Shown piece by piece: positions 1 to 11,013 of a stretch of DNA of 64,000 nucleotides. The notes below the pieces were generated by a model, which saw nothing but the letters and a program-made list of their open reading frames with translations, did not search any database and was not told the origin of the DNA. The position numbers and the translations under genes were made by a program. Source of the DNA: Strobilurus pachycystidiatus (taxonomy: Eukaryota; Basidiomycota; Agaricomycetes; Agaricales; Physalacriaceae); assembly GCA_019915135.1 (NCBI GenBank), contig JAHLMK010000017.1, forward strand, positions 1,054,001-1,118,000, in the 5' to 3' direction. How positions within the stretch are numbered: the first letter of the stretch is position 1; each line of letters begins with the position of its first letter.

Positions 1-503
1 ACTTGGCTGTCTTCATTGATCTCCTGGGTAACTTTACTTCCGTAACCGCCACCAGCTCCATCGTCTATCCCACCGCAAAAATCATCGCCGCTGATGGAAG
101 CGTCGTGAGAGAGCTCACAAATCTCGCACCTGATCATATCTCTTTCACAGGCCAATTAGAGTCCGGTGTACTGGTGAACGAAGTGTGGCGTGGAGGTATC
201 AAGACCACCCCAGGACGACTGAACTTCATTTGGGAGATTGATGGCGAAGAGGGATCCATTCGTCTTACCGGCGACGAGCCAAACTCTGCGTTCATCCATA
301 TCGTCGACCCGAAGTTGTCATTGAACGGAGAGCCTGTGGCTGTTGAGTCATTTGGGCTGCTAGGAATGCTCGCGCAGAATTGGGAGGAATTTTCGAAGGG
401 TAAAGAAGGGAACTACGCGACCATTGATGATGCGGTGAAGATTCACGAAGTGTTGGATGCGATCATGGCTAGCAGCCAGAGCGGGAAGAAGATCAATCTG
501 TAG
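1..503 (+). CDS. Gal80-like / Gfo-Idh-MocA oxidoreductase, C-terminal part (5' truncated)
   Basis: An open frame runs in from the left edge and stops with TAG at the right end; there is no ATG at its beginning, so the start lies outside the window. About 166 residues are visible. They fit the C-terminal alpha/beta domain of Gfo/Idh/MocA-type NAD(P)-binding proteins, especially the Gal80-like C-terminal domain common in Agaricomycetes. It has alternating beta strands, an internal segment reading IWEIDGEEGSIRLTGD, and a late helix containing DDAVKIHEVLDAI, which is typical of the family end. The N-terminal Rossmann domain is not in the window, so cofactor binding cannot be judged. Family members are either sugar dehydrogenases or regulators; which applies here is not decidable. 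The assignment is by recollected family pattern. Confidence 0.65.
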   Translation, partial: LAVFIDLLGNFTSVTATSSIVYPTAKIIAADGSVVRELTNLAPDHISFTGQLESGVLVNEVWRGGIKTTPGRLNFIWEIDGEEGSIRLTGDEPNSAFIHIVDPKLSLNGEPVAVESFGLLGMLAQNWEEFSKGKEGNYATIDDAVKIHEVLDAIMASSQSGKKINL

Positions 504-867
504 AGGAGCAGCCAATGTAGCCCGAAAAGTATGCATATGGAAGTGCGTAGGCCGACTTGCAAGACCTAGCAAGTCGTTTAGTGTCAAATCGGTGACCATG
601 AACTTGTCGCAGAAGTGTTTGAGAGAAATCAGCAACGTGCAAGTGACGGTGTAAGATGAGATGAAATCACGGATCGAACGGCCGACCTCGGGGATCAATT
701 CCGTCGTGGTCCTCTTGAGTCTTGCCCATGGCCATCACCACTGCCACCAGCCCACCACCACCAACATCGTCCGCCAGTGCCACCAGTGTCCTTGGTCATA
801 TGGCGGAGGGCCAGTCAACAATGACTGTGCCTCGATCTGCACCTAAACCCAACTTGTATGTTGTACC
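504..867. other. intergenic region
   Basis: Short His-rich and low-complexity open frames occur here but have no convincing coding character. It probably holds the 3' end of the oxidoreductase gene and the promoter of the homeodomain gene. Confidence 0.4.
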
Positions 868-2159
868 GTGACCACCATGACCCACTTTGGCGAAAATCAA
901 GTTATCGTGCCTTCGGTTCCGCCACTGCCGCGCCCAAGGCTATCGTCTGCCGGAACGCAGCTTCTGCGAAGCGAGTACCGTTCAGCAAAACACAATTCGG
1001 ACTCTCATCATCTCCCAACAGATTTTCTCTCGAACGTTACTTCATGGCCCACCCCTAAACAAAAACACGAACTGTTGCAGCAGCTCCACGTACGTCCGCT
1101 CTCAAGGCTTTTCCCATCCGCAAAACACACTGAAAGACGGCGTAGGATCTCGGTGACAACCATTATTCGTTCGACAAGGTGACACTATGGTTCAACAACA
1201 ATCGAAACTACAATGCATCAGCCGGGAGCTCATCTGTTCCCTCTACGCCTACTCCTCATCCTCCACCCGGAACACCTTTGCAACAGGAGATGAAACCCAA
1301 ACGTTTGAACGCAGGGGGTGCCCAGATACTCAAGAGTTCGTCTACCCTCTCATTCTCCCCTTAGACGCCATCTGATTTCCTGTAGGTTTCTTCGACAATA
1401 TCTCTCCGTACCCCACATCTTCGGAAAAGCGATCCCTTTTAGCACAAGTGACCGCCATCTCCGGCAACGAGTTCTACGATCTCGACAAGCTCGCAGGCTG
1501 GTTCAATATGAGGCGCAGTCATCACCAGCAGCGGGTACAGGAATGGAAGAAGGCTAGAGGTCTTGATGGCAAGTTCGACCACAAAGCCGCAGCGAGAGTG
1601 TCACTTTCGTCGGCGTCGGAACACAATCTTGCAATATTCCTACGCGAGACGCCGAACCCTTCGCAACAACTAGTCGCCGCCTGGGCCCGAGCACTCAAAT
1701 CGACAGCGGAGATCGTCACGGATTGGATTGAGAGACATAGAGTGGGGCGACTCCCTACTCCCGAAGATGAAGAGGCAGACGAGGCAACGCCAGTGAACGA
1801 GCAGTCACACTTTGTGGCGCCAACTGTGCAGACGGAAGTCGGGTACGCGACTACGGTACGTGTCTCTCGAGCTTTTCAAGGCTCGATAGTGACCGTTAGT
1901 GCTTGCACAGAATCCAACCGTTAGGCCAGAATCGGAACCAGAACCACAGCTCGTATTTGTGGAGCAGCACCTACCTCCTCAGGCAGATCCACCGGATCAG
2001 GAAACCACGGATCTGCTCTTTGATATTGCGCGCAGCATGGATGAGGTCGAGGTGTATCCTCCTACGCAAACCCTGACACGAGACGAATTCCTCGCTCGAT
2101 TCGCACCTTACGAGGCTAAGATGACTGATTATCTGACTAGGGTGGGTAGAACGCAGTAG
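868..2159 (+). CDS. protein with three tandem homeodomain-like modules
   Basis: Exons 868-1089, 1146-1335, 1386-1855 and 1911-2159 join in frame to 376 residues; introns are 56, 50 and 55 bp. Module 1 (about residues 28-98) ends in WFNNNRN. Module 2 (about 132-185) has helix 1 QILKSFF, then PYPTSSEKRSLL, and ends in WFNMRR. Module 3 (about 216-256) reads PNPSQQL...VTDWIERHR. Modules 1 and 2 align without gaps between LLQQ/LLAQ and WFNNNRN/WFNMRR when the 1090-1145 intron is used, which is the main support for that splice site. Module 1 has an extra loop of about 14 residues between helices 1 and 2. Module 3 has Ile after the helix-3 Trp and is the most degenerate. The C-terminal third is acidic and Pro-rich, as in transcription factors. 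The protein is probably nuclear and DNA-binding. Homeodomains are known from mating-type genes, but no mating-locus neighbour (mip, beta-fg) is seen. The start codon is provisional. Confidence 0.7.
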
Positions 2160-3512
2160 AATGGTTGGTTCCTTTCTTTCTTCCCTGTCGACTCTTTCTA
2201 AATCATCTTGAAGATGTTTTCCGCTGTTGTCCGTCATGTGTCAATCAGTTCTCTGTATATTTACGCTACTTTCTAAGACTAATGCGAGATACTCATATTC
2301 CGGTGCCTACCATGCGGGTGACGCTTCACAGCTGCTTATAATGATTTTCTTGCAGCTTCCCTGTATAATACATTGACAACTCGAAGAGTTGGTTTACCGA
2401 CAAGGTTTTATCCCAAGATTTTGAAGTCTGACTGTGGAAAGAGAGGATCATAGAGGCAGATTCCCGACTCTTCCAGATGGACTTTGAGCTGTCCAAGCGG
2501 TCGCGGCAGTACAACCAATCCTCGGGCAGTATAGACCCTTTGACACGAAATGAGTCCTACAAGCAGCGTCAAGCAGTGTAGCCTGCAGGCTGATGGTGTA
2601 TGGATGGTATCAGATTGGAACTCAGACCGGAGACATAGGGCGCGAGTGCTCGGTGTGTCTCTAAAGACTCGTTATCTAGCCTGACATGGTTCGCATCAAG
2701 CGCATTAACCTTACAGAACGTCGCCGATATGTCCAGGCAGGTAACAGTTACCTGCCACCGATTGTATGGCTGCCTCTGGCCATCATTATTTGAGTATTGA
2801 GGTCCTTTCTTGGGGATGTGTCAGGTCTGGTGGGTCGTGGCGTATCACGGTTGAGGAGCGCTCGATGACATTCCTGGGATCGGAGATGTCGACCGCGTAA
2901 CTCGCGCTTTGGCGCCGAAGCAACGCCGAAGCCAGGTGGACAGGTAGTTCCTGAGGCCTGCGCGCTGAGCCTGAGCCTGCAGCCAGCCTGCAGCAGGTCT
3001 GCAGATTCGACATATCGCTATTCGCTTCCGATTTTGTACCGTGTTCTGAATGTGTAGCGGACTTGGAGCGCGTCGCATGACTTGGTTTCTTCGATCTACA
3101 CGCGTCAAAGTGGGGAAAACCTCGCAGGTTGTCCTGTTTGACACGGTCTAATCGGTGTAGTTAGGCCTTGCTTCACTTCACGTTCTGGCATCATTGACAG
3201 GCCGCGAGGCTCCTGTACCTATGGTCATGGTGTGTGTTGGGAAGATGAAGAATGCCCCTCTGACTCCGTGCCACTGATCAGTCTGATGGCGGTCGACGAA
3301 TGCTCGGCCTACTTGGTACAGCAATTTCAAAGCTGTTGTGTATTCAGAAGTATTCTCAGATATCCATGTATACTGAGGCAGACTGAGGCTGGACTGAGGC
3401 TCTCATGAATGATAATCTGATGCGCACTCATCGTGCCGATCAAGGTACCGCGGGCCCACGTGAGCAGCGATTCAATGTGTCACGATCAAGTTGAACAACT
3501 CTATTTCCAACC
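2160..3512. other. intergenic region with short low-complexity repeats
   Basis: No credible gene. There is a CTGAGCCTGAGCCTGCAGC-type run near 2965-3000, and three copies of ACTGAGGC at about 3372-3400. Confidence 0.4.
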
Positions 3513-4567
3513 ATGGCCCGAAATGCTCGTCCGAAGCGAACTGGCAGTGCAGAGGACGCCACACTGCAGAGCAGCACCAACACGCGACCGAAGCGCAGGA
3601 CAAGAGCGCCGAAAGGCGCCCTGGCAGCGAAACTAAAGTCAAAAGCTAAAGCTGCCAGTCCTCTGCCCCCATCGTCGCCCACCCACTCTGCATCTTCCCG
3701 CTGGGTCGAGCCTGATTCAATCCCCGTCGCCACCTCCGACGACGCACCATTCCCGACGTTTGGCGCATATACCCCGTTTGTCTTTGACGAGCAGGAAATT
3801 CTGCGCCAAGACTTCGATTCCTGCGACGCCAGCGACGGCGTCCCCGTTGAAGATGCCAACATCTCCACTGCGAGTGACCCATTCGGCTTCTTCCGCGTGG
3901 AACGGGCGTTGAAGCAGGATAGAGGAACCAGCGACGTTCCGGTATATCCGACGCCAGAACCTGACGGAAACACCTTGTCGACTCCTTCAACGCCACGACG
4001 TCAGCGCCACCCACAATCATCCTCTGCGGGGCCTTCAGATCACGTTACTTTTATGCCTAGCACGCCTTCCCCGGTCAAACCTTCCTCTCAACGGCTAGAC
4101 CACCTCAATGTTCCGTCCTCTGACGGCCTGCCGTCGCTTGATGAACCAGGCCAACCAGATTCTGACGCGGACATCGACGATCTCCCGCCAAAACGTTTGA
4201 GGAAGGGGACGCGGGCGGCAGGGAAGCGTAGTCTCACCCCTGCTGAGATCCAGAAGGAGTGGGAGGTCGTCTTGCCGAAGCGCTCACGAAGGACACGCAA
4301 ACAAACAGTGGCTACTGATTCCGAAAATGAGGATGAGCTGCCGTCTCGAAGAAGGGTGAAGAGGAAAGCGGCAGGCAGACCTCGGGCGGTCAAGAAGAAT
4401 GACCAAGCGGACGAAGATGACGAGGTGCGTTTCTTACATCTCAGCAATCTCTTGTTTTTCTCACGTCGTGCCTATAGAAATTCGTCAAAGAACGAGAAGA
4501 GCGCATCGCTTATTTTCAGAGACTAAAATCGTACGAGATATCGAAGGAGAATGTGTTTATTGTTTGA
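3513..4567 (+). CDS. hypothetical nuclear protein, basic and acidic low-complexity
   Basis: Two exons, 3513-4424 and 4478-4567, with a 53-bp intron (gtgcgt...tatag), give 333 residues. The first exon is rich in Lys/Arg-Pro patches (RPKRTG, RPKRRTRAPK, RKGTRAAGKR, SRRRVKRKAAGR), which look like bipartite nuclear localisation signals. They are mixed with Ser/Pro stretches and acidic blocks. The 29-residue last exon ends with a compact motif, YFQRLKSYEISKENVFIV. It follows a charged helix and may be a conserved binding tail. The first exon ends in DEDDE, and splicing restores a continuous charged helix into the second exon. I do not recognise the family. The composition suggests a chromatin or cell-cycle protein, but that is inference. 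Confidence 0.7.
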
Positions 4568-4718
4568 TTGAACGTAAGTTCTCTGTTCCAATGCTCGCCT
4601 GCTCTTGTTTAGAGGAAGATATGTAGGCTATAATTGTCCTCTTTGGATAACAATATCTGTGTAAGTATACATCGTGGAGGGGAATCTAGATAGTCGTGTA
4701 ACAACATACTCGCAATAG

Positions 4719-5338
4719 TCATCTTGCATTCTGTATCCGTCCTCTCTCCAGCTGTGCCGATATCCTCGCTTGGTGTTCCTTGAAAAACTCCAAGCTTTTC
4801 GCACTATCCACGTATTCTTTCATGAAGCATATCTGGGGTGCATCCCAGTCGCCGCTGGTGAATTTTAAGGTTGTCATATACTCGTCGCTGTATATGACAC
4901 CCATCGTGGAGACACCTTTTGCTGTCGCCTGTTGCCACCGCTGTCAGGTGGGCGGCTGCGCCACGGTGAATCACGTACATGGAAAACAATAGAATCGTCT
5001 GACTCAATCACATCATGTAGTGTCATCTGTGGCACCATGAAGAGCTCGTCGACACAACGGCCTCAAGAGCCACTCACCGTATACGAGATGAACATGGGAA
5101 ATAGCTGTTCAAGATACTCTCTGAACTGACTCTTGTTCAGCACAGGACGCCCCAGGGACTTGGGAAGATAACGGTGCTCTAGAGAGCTGTGGAATAAGCG
5201 GAGGACGGATAAGTCAAGCGAATTTCGTCCTTTGATGTAGGCGAGTAGGACCTGGAGCTTGCGCGACGGAATGGCGGGGGGCACCCAGGACATCGTCGAT
5301 GGGAAATGGGCGCTCGCCATTTCAGCCGTAGTCCACAC
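4719..5338 (-). CDS. SnoaL-like / NTF2-fold protein
   Basis: Exons 5338-5078, 5026-4979 and 4940-4719 (minus strand) join in frame to 176 residues. Introns are 51 bp (gtgagt donor) and an unusually short 38 bp (gtacgt...gacag). The product fits the NTF2-like / SnoaL fold: a helical start, then alternating strands around FPMFISYT, IESDDSIVFH, YSDEYMTTLKFT and a closing helix MKEYVDSAKSLEFFK. These proteins are small conical-barrel enzymes or ligand binders; many fungal relatives act in secondary metabolism, but no substrate can be inferred. The start may be the second Met (5320) rather than 5338. The family call rests on fold pattern, not on a catalytic signature. Confidence 0.65.
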
Positions 5339-6676
5339 TGCTGGAGGTAAGGAGATTGTTCAGCAGGAAGTCTCGACAACGCTTCCAAGAGTACATATGT
5401 GGCCGACATATCCCCATATGTTCACGAGCAGTGTTCTAACTAGAAGAACCGAACGCGTTAGGCCCAGAACTAGGGGAAGACCAGATATGCGCATACCCAC
5501 GTCACGCCAGCTTGTGGATCGAGGTCAAGAAGCTCGTCGGTTGGACAGCACTCGTCGTACTTGTGAGCAATAAAGTTTGATGCCACCCTTCTGATTATTC
5601 TGACGGATTGTGTCCTGACGTAAAAACAACGCAGAAAAGGAGTTGAAAACCGACTGTTGCGAGATCTACATAGTCCTGTTGCGACCCTTGAGGCTGGCTG
5701 AGGACGAGGGTCGTCCATATATGTCCATTATGTACCTAGAGCTCAGTTGAGATCTCAGATGGCAGGTGTTCTTTCCACGAACCTGAGAATCCCGAGTAGT
5801 GATCTGACAGTGAGTGTGAGATCGCGAGGACGACCAGATGCTAACATGGTATGTCTGAGCCAGACGAGGTATGCCACCATCCATATAAGTTGGCCCTTCA
5901 AGCCTTTCAGGCGGTCCGATGGTACATAGACTTCCATGGAGTGTTGCGCGATGGCTCGCAACTCAATTATGAGCGATCCTGAGTTACGGACAGCCATGTC
6001 GCGGGAATACAAACTTGTGGTACGTCCCAGCGATCCTGGGACGGGAAGGCCATACCGGCCTGTAGATATGTTGAGCGGGTTTCGGCACAGAAATGTACTA
6101 TACACTTACCAAAGTGTAGGCGGCAATCGACAGAGACATCTCCCCAGAGTCGATGATCCATCACGACGAGTCCGAAAGATCACTTTATCAGCTCATGTCG
6201 TAACGAGTACCTTCGATCGGGACCATCCCTTAAATTTACCTCACAGTGTCGAGGTATTCGCTCGTTGTGTGGGTAGCTCCACAAGTATATCAACGACCTT
6301 CGCTGCTAGTCTGACATCAAACTGTTAGCCACTCAACAGGAAAGGATCGACTTTGAATTGACTTGACCCTGGCCCAGCGGAGTGAGCGAGGGCAGGCTAC
6401 TAGTACAGTGGTCCTCGTTCCTGTGGACTTCCTTAGTCGGTAGCAACACAAACCTGCTATTATCGTCGAGTCAAGACAAACAGATGTCTCGACTCGACTC
6501 GGGGCAACGGTGGTCTCCAAGTTGAGGTTTAGCGCCCCGAGTATACTCGCATTGTCTGGACGGACGGCGGAAACATCGTCAAGCCCCAATGAATAGAGTC
6601 TTGAGGCCCAAGGGTACAAAGTATCGCCATCTGGAATCAATTCATACGCACACATTGTCCTTTGCCACTGATACAA
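5339..6676 (-). other. unresolved coding-like region, minus strand
   Basis: Several minus-strand frames look protein-like and are bordered by good splice sites. One lies around 6676-6460 (CAYELIPDGDTLYPWASR...). Others lie at 6330-6240 and 6170-6110 (with gtaagt), and 5990-5770 (IAQHSMEVYVPSD... to LTVRSLLGI), with one near 5580-5500. I could not join them into one uninterrupted reading frame. They may be a multi-exon gene with unusual splicing or a decayed gene. The product is not recognised. Confidence 0.3.
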
Positions 6677-6748
6677 AAGAGGACATGTTAATTTCCGCTC
6701 CTCTTGAATCCTGACACATATCGTTGTCTCGTTGTACTGTCGTTATAG

Positions 6749-6995
6749 AGAAGCTGGTTTCTTCTTGCGGACTATGGGAACCTTCCGTTACTACATTGAA
6801 TATGAGAGAGGCGAAATGACACGCTCACTCTTTGCATGGCTCATGATCCAGCGATACCAGGGTTTTCCCTACGAAGAACAATCACGTTTGAATGACTTGA
6901 TATCTTGGGCCACATCCAAACCGCCTGTGACATTGGGGAATAATAGCAAGGAGGACTCTCGCAGCACTAGTACTTCCGCCACAGACCCAGAATAA
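6749..6995 (+). CDS. unresolved terminal exon, hypothetical protein
   Basis: An open frame follows a good 3' splice site (gttatag) and runs to TAA. It encodes about 82 residues, including GTFRYYIEYERGEMTRSLF and a polar Ser/Thr-rich tail. It looks like the last exon of a plus-strand gene, but upstream exons were not found, and the minus strand just upstream also appears coding. No family is recognised. Confidence 0.3.
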
Positions 6996-7520
6996 AGACA
7001 GGAAGTCTTGATCCCAAAACGCGCAGACCTTTTTTACACAACGACGCCACCCCACTGCGGTCGAATAGAAATCGTGCCTGTGGTGTCAACTCCACCCAAA
7101 ACACGTCCTCCAATGTCGGCCGATTTCTTCCCCTGCGTGCATGGAAGTTTGTCAGATGGAAGGATCCTTACTACGGCACGGGAAAGAAGGGGGCAAGCAA
7201 TCCTGGCATTGTAGAGCAGAATTGAGTTCAGTCAAGCGGCAAACCTGCATGGCAGACTCGGACAGAGCCCAGTTTCTCGTGTATAGCAAAGTTCCTGCCG
7301 ATATCATCATCGCCTTAGAATCCAATATGTCGACGGTGTGTGTCCCTTTGTGGGTCGGCCTAGAATCAACGGAAATGACAATGCAAGTTGCGCAGCCGAC
7401 GGTACTAGTGATGTTCATTCGACTGGTATTGGATGGCGCGTGAGTCTGGAGTTCTGACACAATCAAGACTAGACTGTGCTTACCTTGGCACAGCAGTATC
7501 GGGTAAGAAATTTTCACTGA

Positions 7521-7954
7521 AGGCGCCGATCAGGGAGAGGACAATACGCCGACATCAAAGGAACGGACCATACCTCGCGGGGGCGTCTTCGAACCGGAAT
7601 TTACACACTGCCAGTAGACATATTTTCCTCAAATCCGCGCATCGAGACGGCAGCCTTCTATTATGCGGCTCCCTGGTCGTCGGAGGAGGCAAAACGGACG
7701 AAGCTGGGAGGCGGATTATGTAGTGTCCTTGACACCAGATTCTGGCCGAAAAGCCAAATACAACGAGAGGCTATATGGGAAGAAATGCGGAGTCCTACGC
7801 TATCAATCATTGTAGAAGGTGAGCGCCACGCTTTCCTACTGATTGAACGTAAGTAGAACTTGAAGGGCAAGAGGCGTTGAACACGTGTGCGGACCCGCGA
7901 TCGAAGTTAGGGGGTGAAGAATTTCAAACCTCTGCGGCTGAAGTCCTCTCATAA
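7521..7954 (+). CDS. hypothetical protein, 3' exons (start unresolved)
   Basis: The penultimate coding segment (open from 7521 to 7848) and the last exon (7911-7954) join across a 62-bp intron (gtaagt...gttag) and end in TAA. The protein reads through GIYTLPVDIFSSNPRIE, an APWSSEEAKR helix, RFWPKSQIQREAIW and HAFLLIER. Its composition and codon use look genuine. An upstream exon probably lies at about 7290-7430, ending in GWR before a gtgagt donor, but the frame joining it to 7521 is not settled. The family was not recognised. Confidence 0.4.
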
Positions 7955-8275
7955 TTCGAACTGCAATGTTCCACTACAAGCCTGGCAATCCAGATCTATG
8001 GTATACACACCGACAATATTTATTGCGGATTTGTCAAGGTACGCCTCGATATCTATCACCTCAAGGTACTGGCAAACAACCATAGCCGGCCGCCCCTCCT
8101 TGTGTGTTCTTCTTTTCGCTTTGAAAACAGGCTCCTTGGGCGACCATTGAATAATCGTTGCTTTCCCCGTTTACCAGGCTCGCAAGTCGCTCGTGACAGT
8201 CATTCACAATCGAAGTGACACTGACGGGACGATATGACTCAATTGTGTAGGTCCCAGAGCATTCACAGCCGCACA

Positions 8276-9159
8276 CTATCTGGGGTCTTCATTGCGGAAT
8301 TGAGAGAAAGGAACTAAGGTTCGGTCGAACGATGTTGCCGGGATGGAATGACCTGGACAGATACTCGACGTGCTTCTTGACAAAGGGCGATCCTCCGAGA
8401 ATTCATAGACGCGAAAAGATACATAATCGTGTCCGTCAATGGAGGTGATATGCATATGATTATGAACGTTGGCCAGATTTCTGAAAGGTGCCTCCTCAAC
8501 GTGACGAAATTCCTCTGTCCCTTCTGTCCCTTCTTGAGAGGCGAGTCGCAGCAAAGGGAAAGTGAAAAGAACTCATGCATCTGTTGAGTTCGTGCTCATT
8601 CTGTCTCCCTCACACCGCGCAAGTGAAGAGACTTCGAGGACGAAAGACGCATAGACTCCAGCAGTCATGTCAACGGAAGCCAAGTTAGGGGGCATGGAGT
8701 GACATTATCCCACACAAGGTAACAAACCCACTGACAGCGTGGCGGCATTTAACATGCTCCGAACGTGTAATAGAAGTACCACCCACGAAAACATATGCGA
8801 GTCCTCGATCAGAGATAACAGTTGGGATCTTGGTATGGTCGAGCATGGCGACAATGTCATGGTCCGGCTTGCGCAGGCGGCAGAAGGGTATCGCACGCTA
8901 GTTGATATCGATGAACGATGTGTTTGACAGCCAGTGGCGCTAATGAGACGAATTGCTCCAGTTCGGATGAGGGGAGAGGACGATAGAAGTGGAGTACCTC
9001 GCGCTGTTTGTCCGTGGACTGTACTCTAGAGGAAATGAAGGAAGGAAGAATCCCGCTTCGAAGCTGCAGAACTTTGCTTGCTTGCGTTTGTCCAGGCCCA
9101 AGAGTGAAGATGGCCTCCAGTAGTTCGAGCCAGATGACATGGGGAATGCTTCGATACAC
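8276..9159 (-). CDS. possible F-box-like protein, incomplete model
   Basis: The best segment is the minus-strand frame 8554-8276. It contains EAPFRNLANVHNHMHITS, GHDYVSFRVYEF and a terminal SFDRTLVPFSQF. This resembles the C-terminal part of large Agaricomycete F-box-like proteins, whose ends often repeat short 'vYEF'-type strands. A second open frame, 9159-8857 (IPHVIWLELLEAIF... SSELEQFVSLAPL), probably belongs to the same gene. The intervening exons were not resolved and no F-box helix was positively identified. The gene would be convergent with the plus-strand gene ending at 7954. Confidence 0.3.
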
Positions 9160-9815
9160 GGCAGGAGAAAGACAGTGGCGGCGAGTGTTTTGCCATTGTC
9201 GTCGTTATACGTTGGGATTGGCTAGCAAAAACCGCTGCTGTCAGACCAGAGACAGAGTTGCTCTTTGAATCACGATGAGCAGGAATGAAGGGAGAAGGAC
9301 GCCATGTATAGAACGTGGCGGAAAAGAATATGCAGAAATAAAAGCGCAAAAATCTTTCCAGGTGACTCGCATCCTGCGGCCGTAATTCGATAGACATGGT
9401 ACGGGCATTGCGGATCGAAGCCCGAGATTGGGAGGTTATTCGCTACCGAAAGGGCGGCAATAGCAATCCATGACATATGCCGAATGAGATGGAGAAACCC
9501 ATTGGCACGCGAGGTAGTGATCAGGTAGTGATGAAGCCCTAATTGCAGCCGAGTTTATCACGGAATCCTTCTACCGCATGCATGTCGTACGTTGACCAGA
9601 TATCGGTCTGCTCGTGAACACCGAAACGATATTCCCCCGGTCAAGGCAGGCAAAGGTGCAAGTTGATGATGGTGGAATGCGGTCAAGCTGCGACGTGCCG
9701 GCGGCATTTCATCGCCGTTCTCAGTTGTGACACTTTGACATCAAACGCAGACCAAGGCAAGTCGCAGAAAGTATTCTCTCCCCTTCACGCATATTCAAGT
9801 CGTACCAAGTCAGAG
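9160..9815. other. intergenic region
   Basis: Minus-strand open frames at 9026-9476 have weak coding character and could be the 5' end of the unresolved gene to the left. Nothing else is seen before the cyclase start. Confidence 0.3.
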
Positions 9816-10478
9816 ATGAACAACCCCGCATCCATCATCGATCTCACTCAGCCGCTGGACTCGGATATGTCAATCTATCCCGGCGACCCCACATTCACCA
9901 TTTGCTCTCATTCGCATATCGAGAAAGATGGCTACAGCGTCCAATCTATCACTCTTGGGTCTCATACTGGCACGCACGTCGATGCTCCCTCGCATTTCTT
10001 CTCATCCGGCATGTCCATCGACAAAATTCCCCTTTCGTCCTTCGTCGGTCAAGCGCTGGTCATCGATGTCTCTCACAAGCAGGAAAGGGAGAGGATAACA
10101 TGGAACGACGACGTTCTGCCATACGCCACACATCTGCATTCGGATTTGGTGGTCTTGTTTCGAACAGATTGGCACAAATATTGGAAGACCCCGGGCTATC
10201 TCAATCATCCCTTCCTCGACAAGGACGTCGCGTCTCGGCTCGTCGACCTCGGTGTCCAGAGAATTGGCATCGATGCACTCAGTCCAGATGAAACCGAGGG
10301 CGCGAGTGGTGACTATGGTGTTCACGAAAAAATTCTAGCATCTGGGGGTCTCATCATCGAGAATCTGTGCAATCTGTCGCGTATCCCTGCAACCGGAAAC
10401 GCAATGATCAGCTTTGCACCTCTCAACTTGACAGGTGGTGATGGTTCCCCGGTGCGTGCATATGCATGGATACCGTAG
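9816..10478 (+). CDS. cyclase family protein, kynurenine-formamidase-like (KynB type)
   Basis: A single-exon frame of 220 residues. It carries the metal-binding signature of the cyclase family (Pfam Cyclase, PF04199) at residues 50-61, HTGTHVDAPSHF. The family start ILDLTQPL...MSIYPGDPTF and the later GIDALSPDE and GLIIENLCNL blocks are in the expected order. Family members are Zn/Mn-dependent hydrolases. KynB proteins hydrolyse N-formylkynurenine in tryptophan degradation, but closely similar proteins act on other amides or lactones, so the substrate is inference. The frame is open upstream to 9663, but the Met at 9816 puts the family motif at the usual distance. No signal peptide is seen, so it is probably cytosolic. 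Confidence 0.85.
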   Translation: MNNPASIIDLTQPLDSDMSIYPGDPTFTICSHSHIEKDGYSVQSITLGSHTGTHVDAPSHFFSSGMSIDKIPLSSFVGQALVIDVSHKQERERITWNDDVLPYATHLHSDLVVLFRTDWHKYWKTPGYLNHPFLDKDVASRLVDLGVQRIGIDALSPDETEGASGDYGVHEKILASGGLIIENLCNLSRIPATGNAMISFAPLNLTGGDGSPVRAYAWIP

Positions 10479-10942
10479 AACTTTTATCACCACATCGTTA
10501 CAAATGCATGCGGTTTCGTTCGTTCGAAAGGAGGTCGACGACTTCAATTCAGATATAATAGAGCAAATTTGTGCCCGTTCTGACGTGGCCGCAAAGTGGA
10601 GATTGTACCAGTTTGAGGGACCAGTATTCTTACAACCAGGGCAGTAACCAGGTAGCTTAAGGTGGCGAGTTGCTACCTTGGCCCTTGACAGTAGCTGCGC
10701 CCGCCGCCGTCCCGACTCCCGAATCACCCGCGTGGCGCGCTCTATTGAAGTCAGCAGCGCTGCAGAGTCTGTAGTGTGTACTACTTGCTCCACGGCGCAC
10801 GGCCCGCTCCAGAGTCCACACTGGACCCTAGACTCGTCACTGCAGAGTGCTCAGTGCACAGTGCTGAGTGCACAATGCACATTATGTGGCGTGCGCCGTA
10901 AACGTAACAAAAAATATCTGCGTTTAGCGGGGTTATTTGCAT
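10479..10942. other. intergenic region with AGTGC-rich repeat
   Basis: No convincing gene. Positions 10845-10880 hold imperfect copies of a CAGTGCACAGTGCTGAGTGCAC-like repeat. Confidence 0.4.
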
Positions 10943-11013
10943 TCCGATACGGGGAATCGAACCCCGAGCTGCCGCGTGAAAGGCGGCAATGTTAGCCGTT
11001 ACACCATATCGGA
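10943..11013 (-). tRNA. tRNA-Glu (UUC)
   Basis: On the minus strand a 71-nt cloverleaf can be drawn. The acceptor stem is TCCGATA/TATCGGA. The anticodon stem GCCGC/GCGGC closes a CTTTCAC loop with anticodon TTC (Glu). The T arm is CGGGGTTCGATTCCCCG. There is no intron. The sequence closely follows the standard fungal tRNA-Glu pattern, and CCA is not encoded, as expected for a eukaryotic nuclear tRNA. Confidence 0.95.

Noticed and set aside
868..2159. Mating-type A locus interpretation of the homeodomain gene
   Set aside because: No second divergent HD gene and no flanking mip or beta-fg gene are seen, and the protein has three modules instead of one.
3440..3973. Minus-strand open frame of 177 codons
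   Set aside because: Antisense shadow of the nuclear-protein exon. The plus strand has a clear start, splice signals and nuclear-type composition.
10845..10880. AGTGC-rich repeat, considered as a repeat array
   Set aside because: Copies overlap irregularly with no constant unit and spacer; it is simple low-complexity sequence, not a CRISPR-like array.
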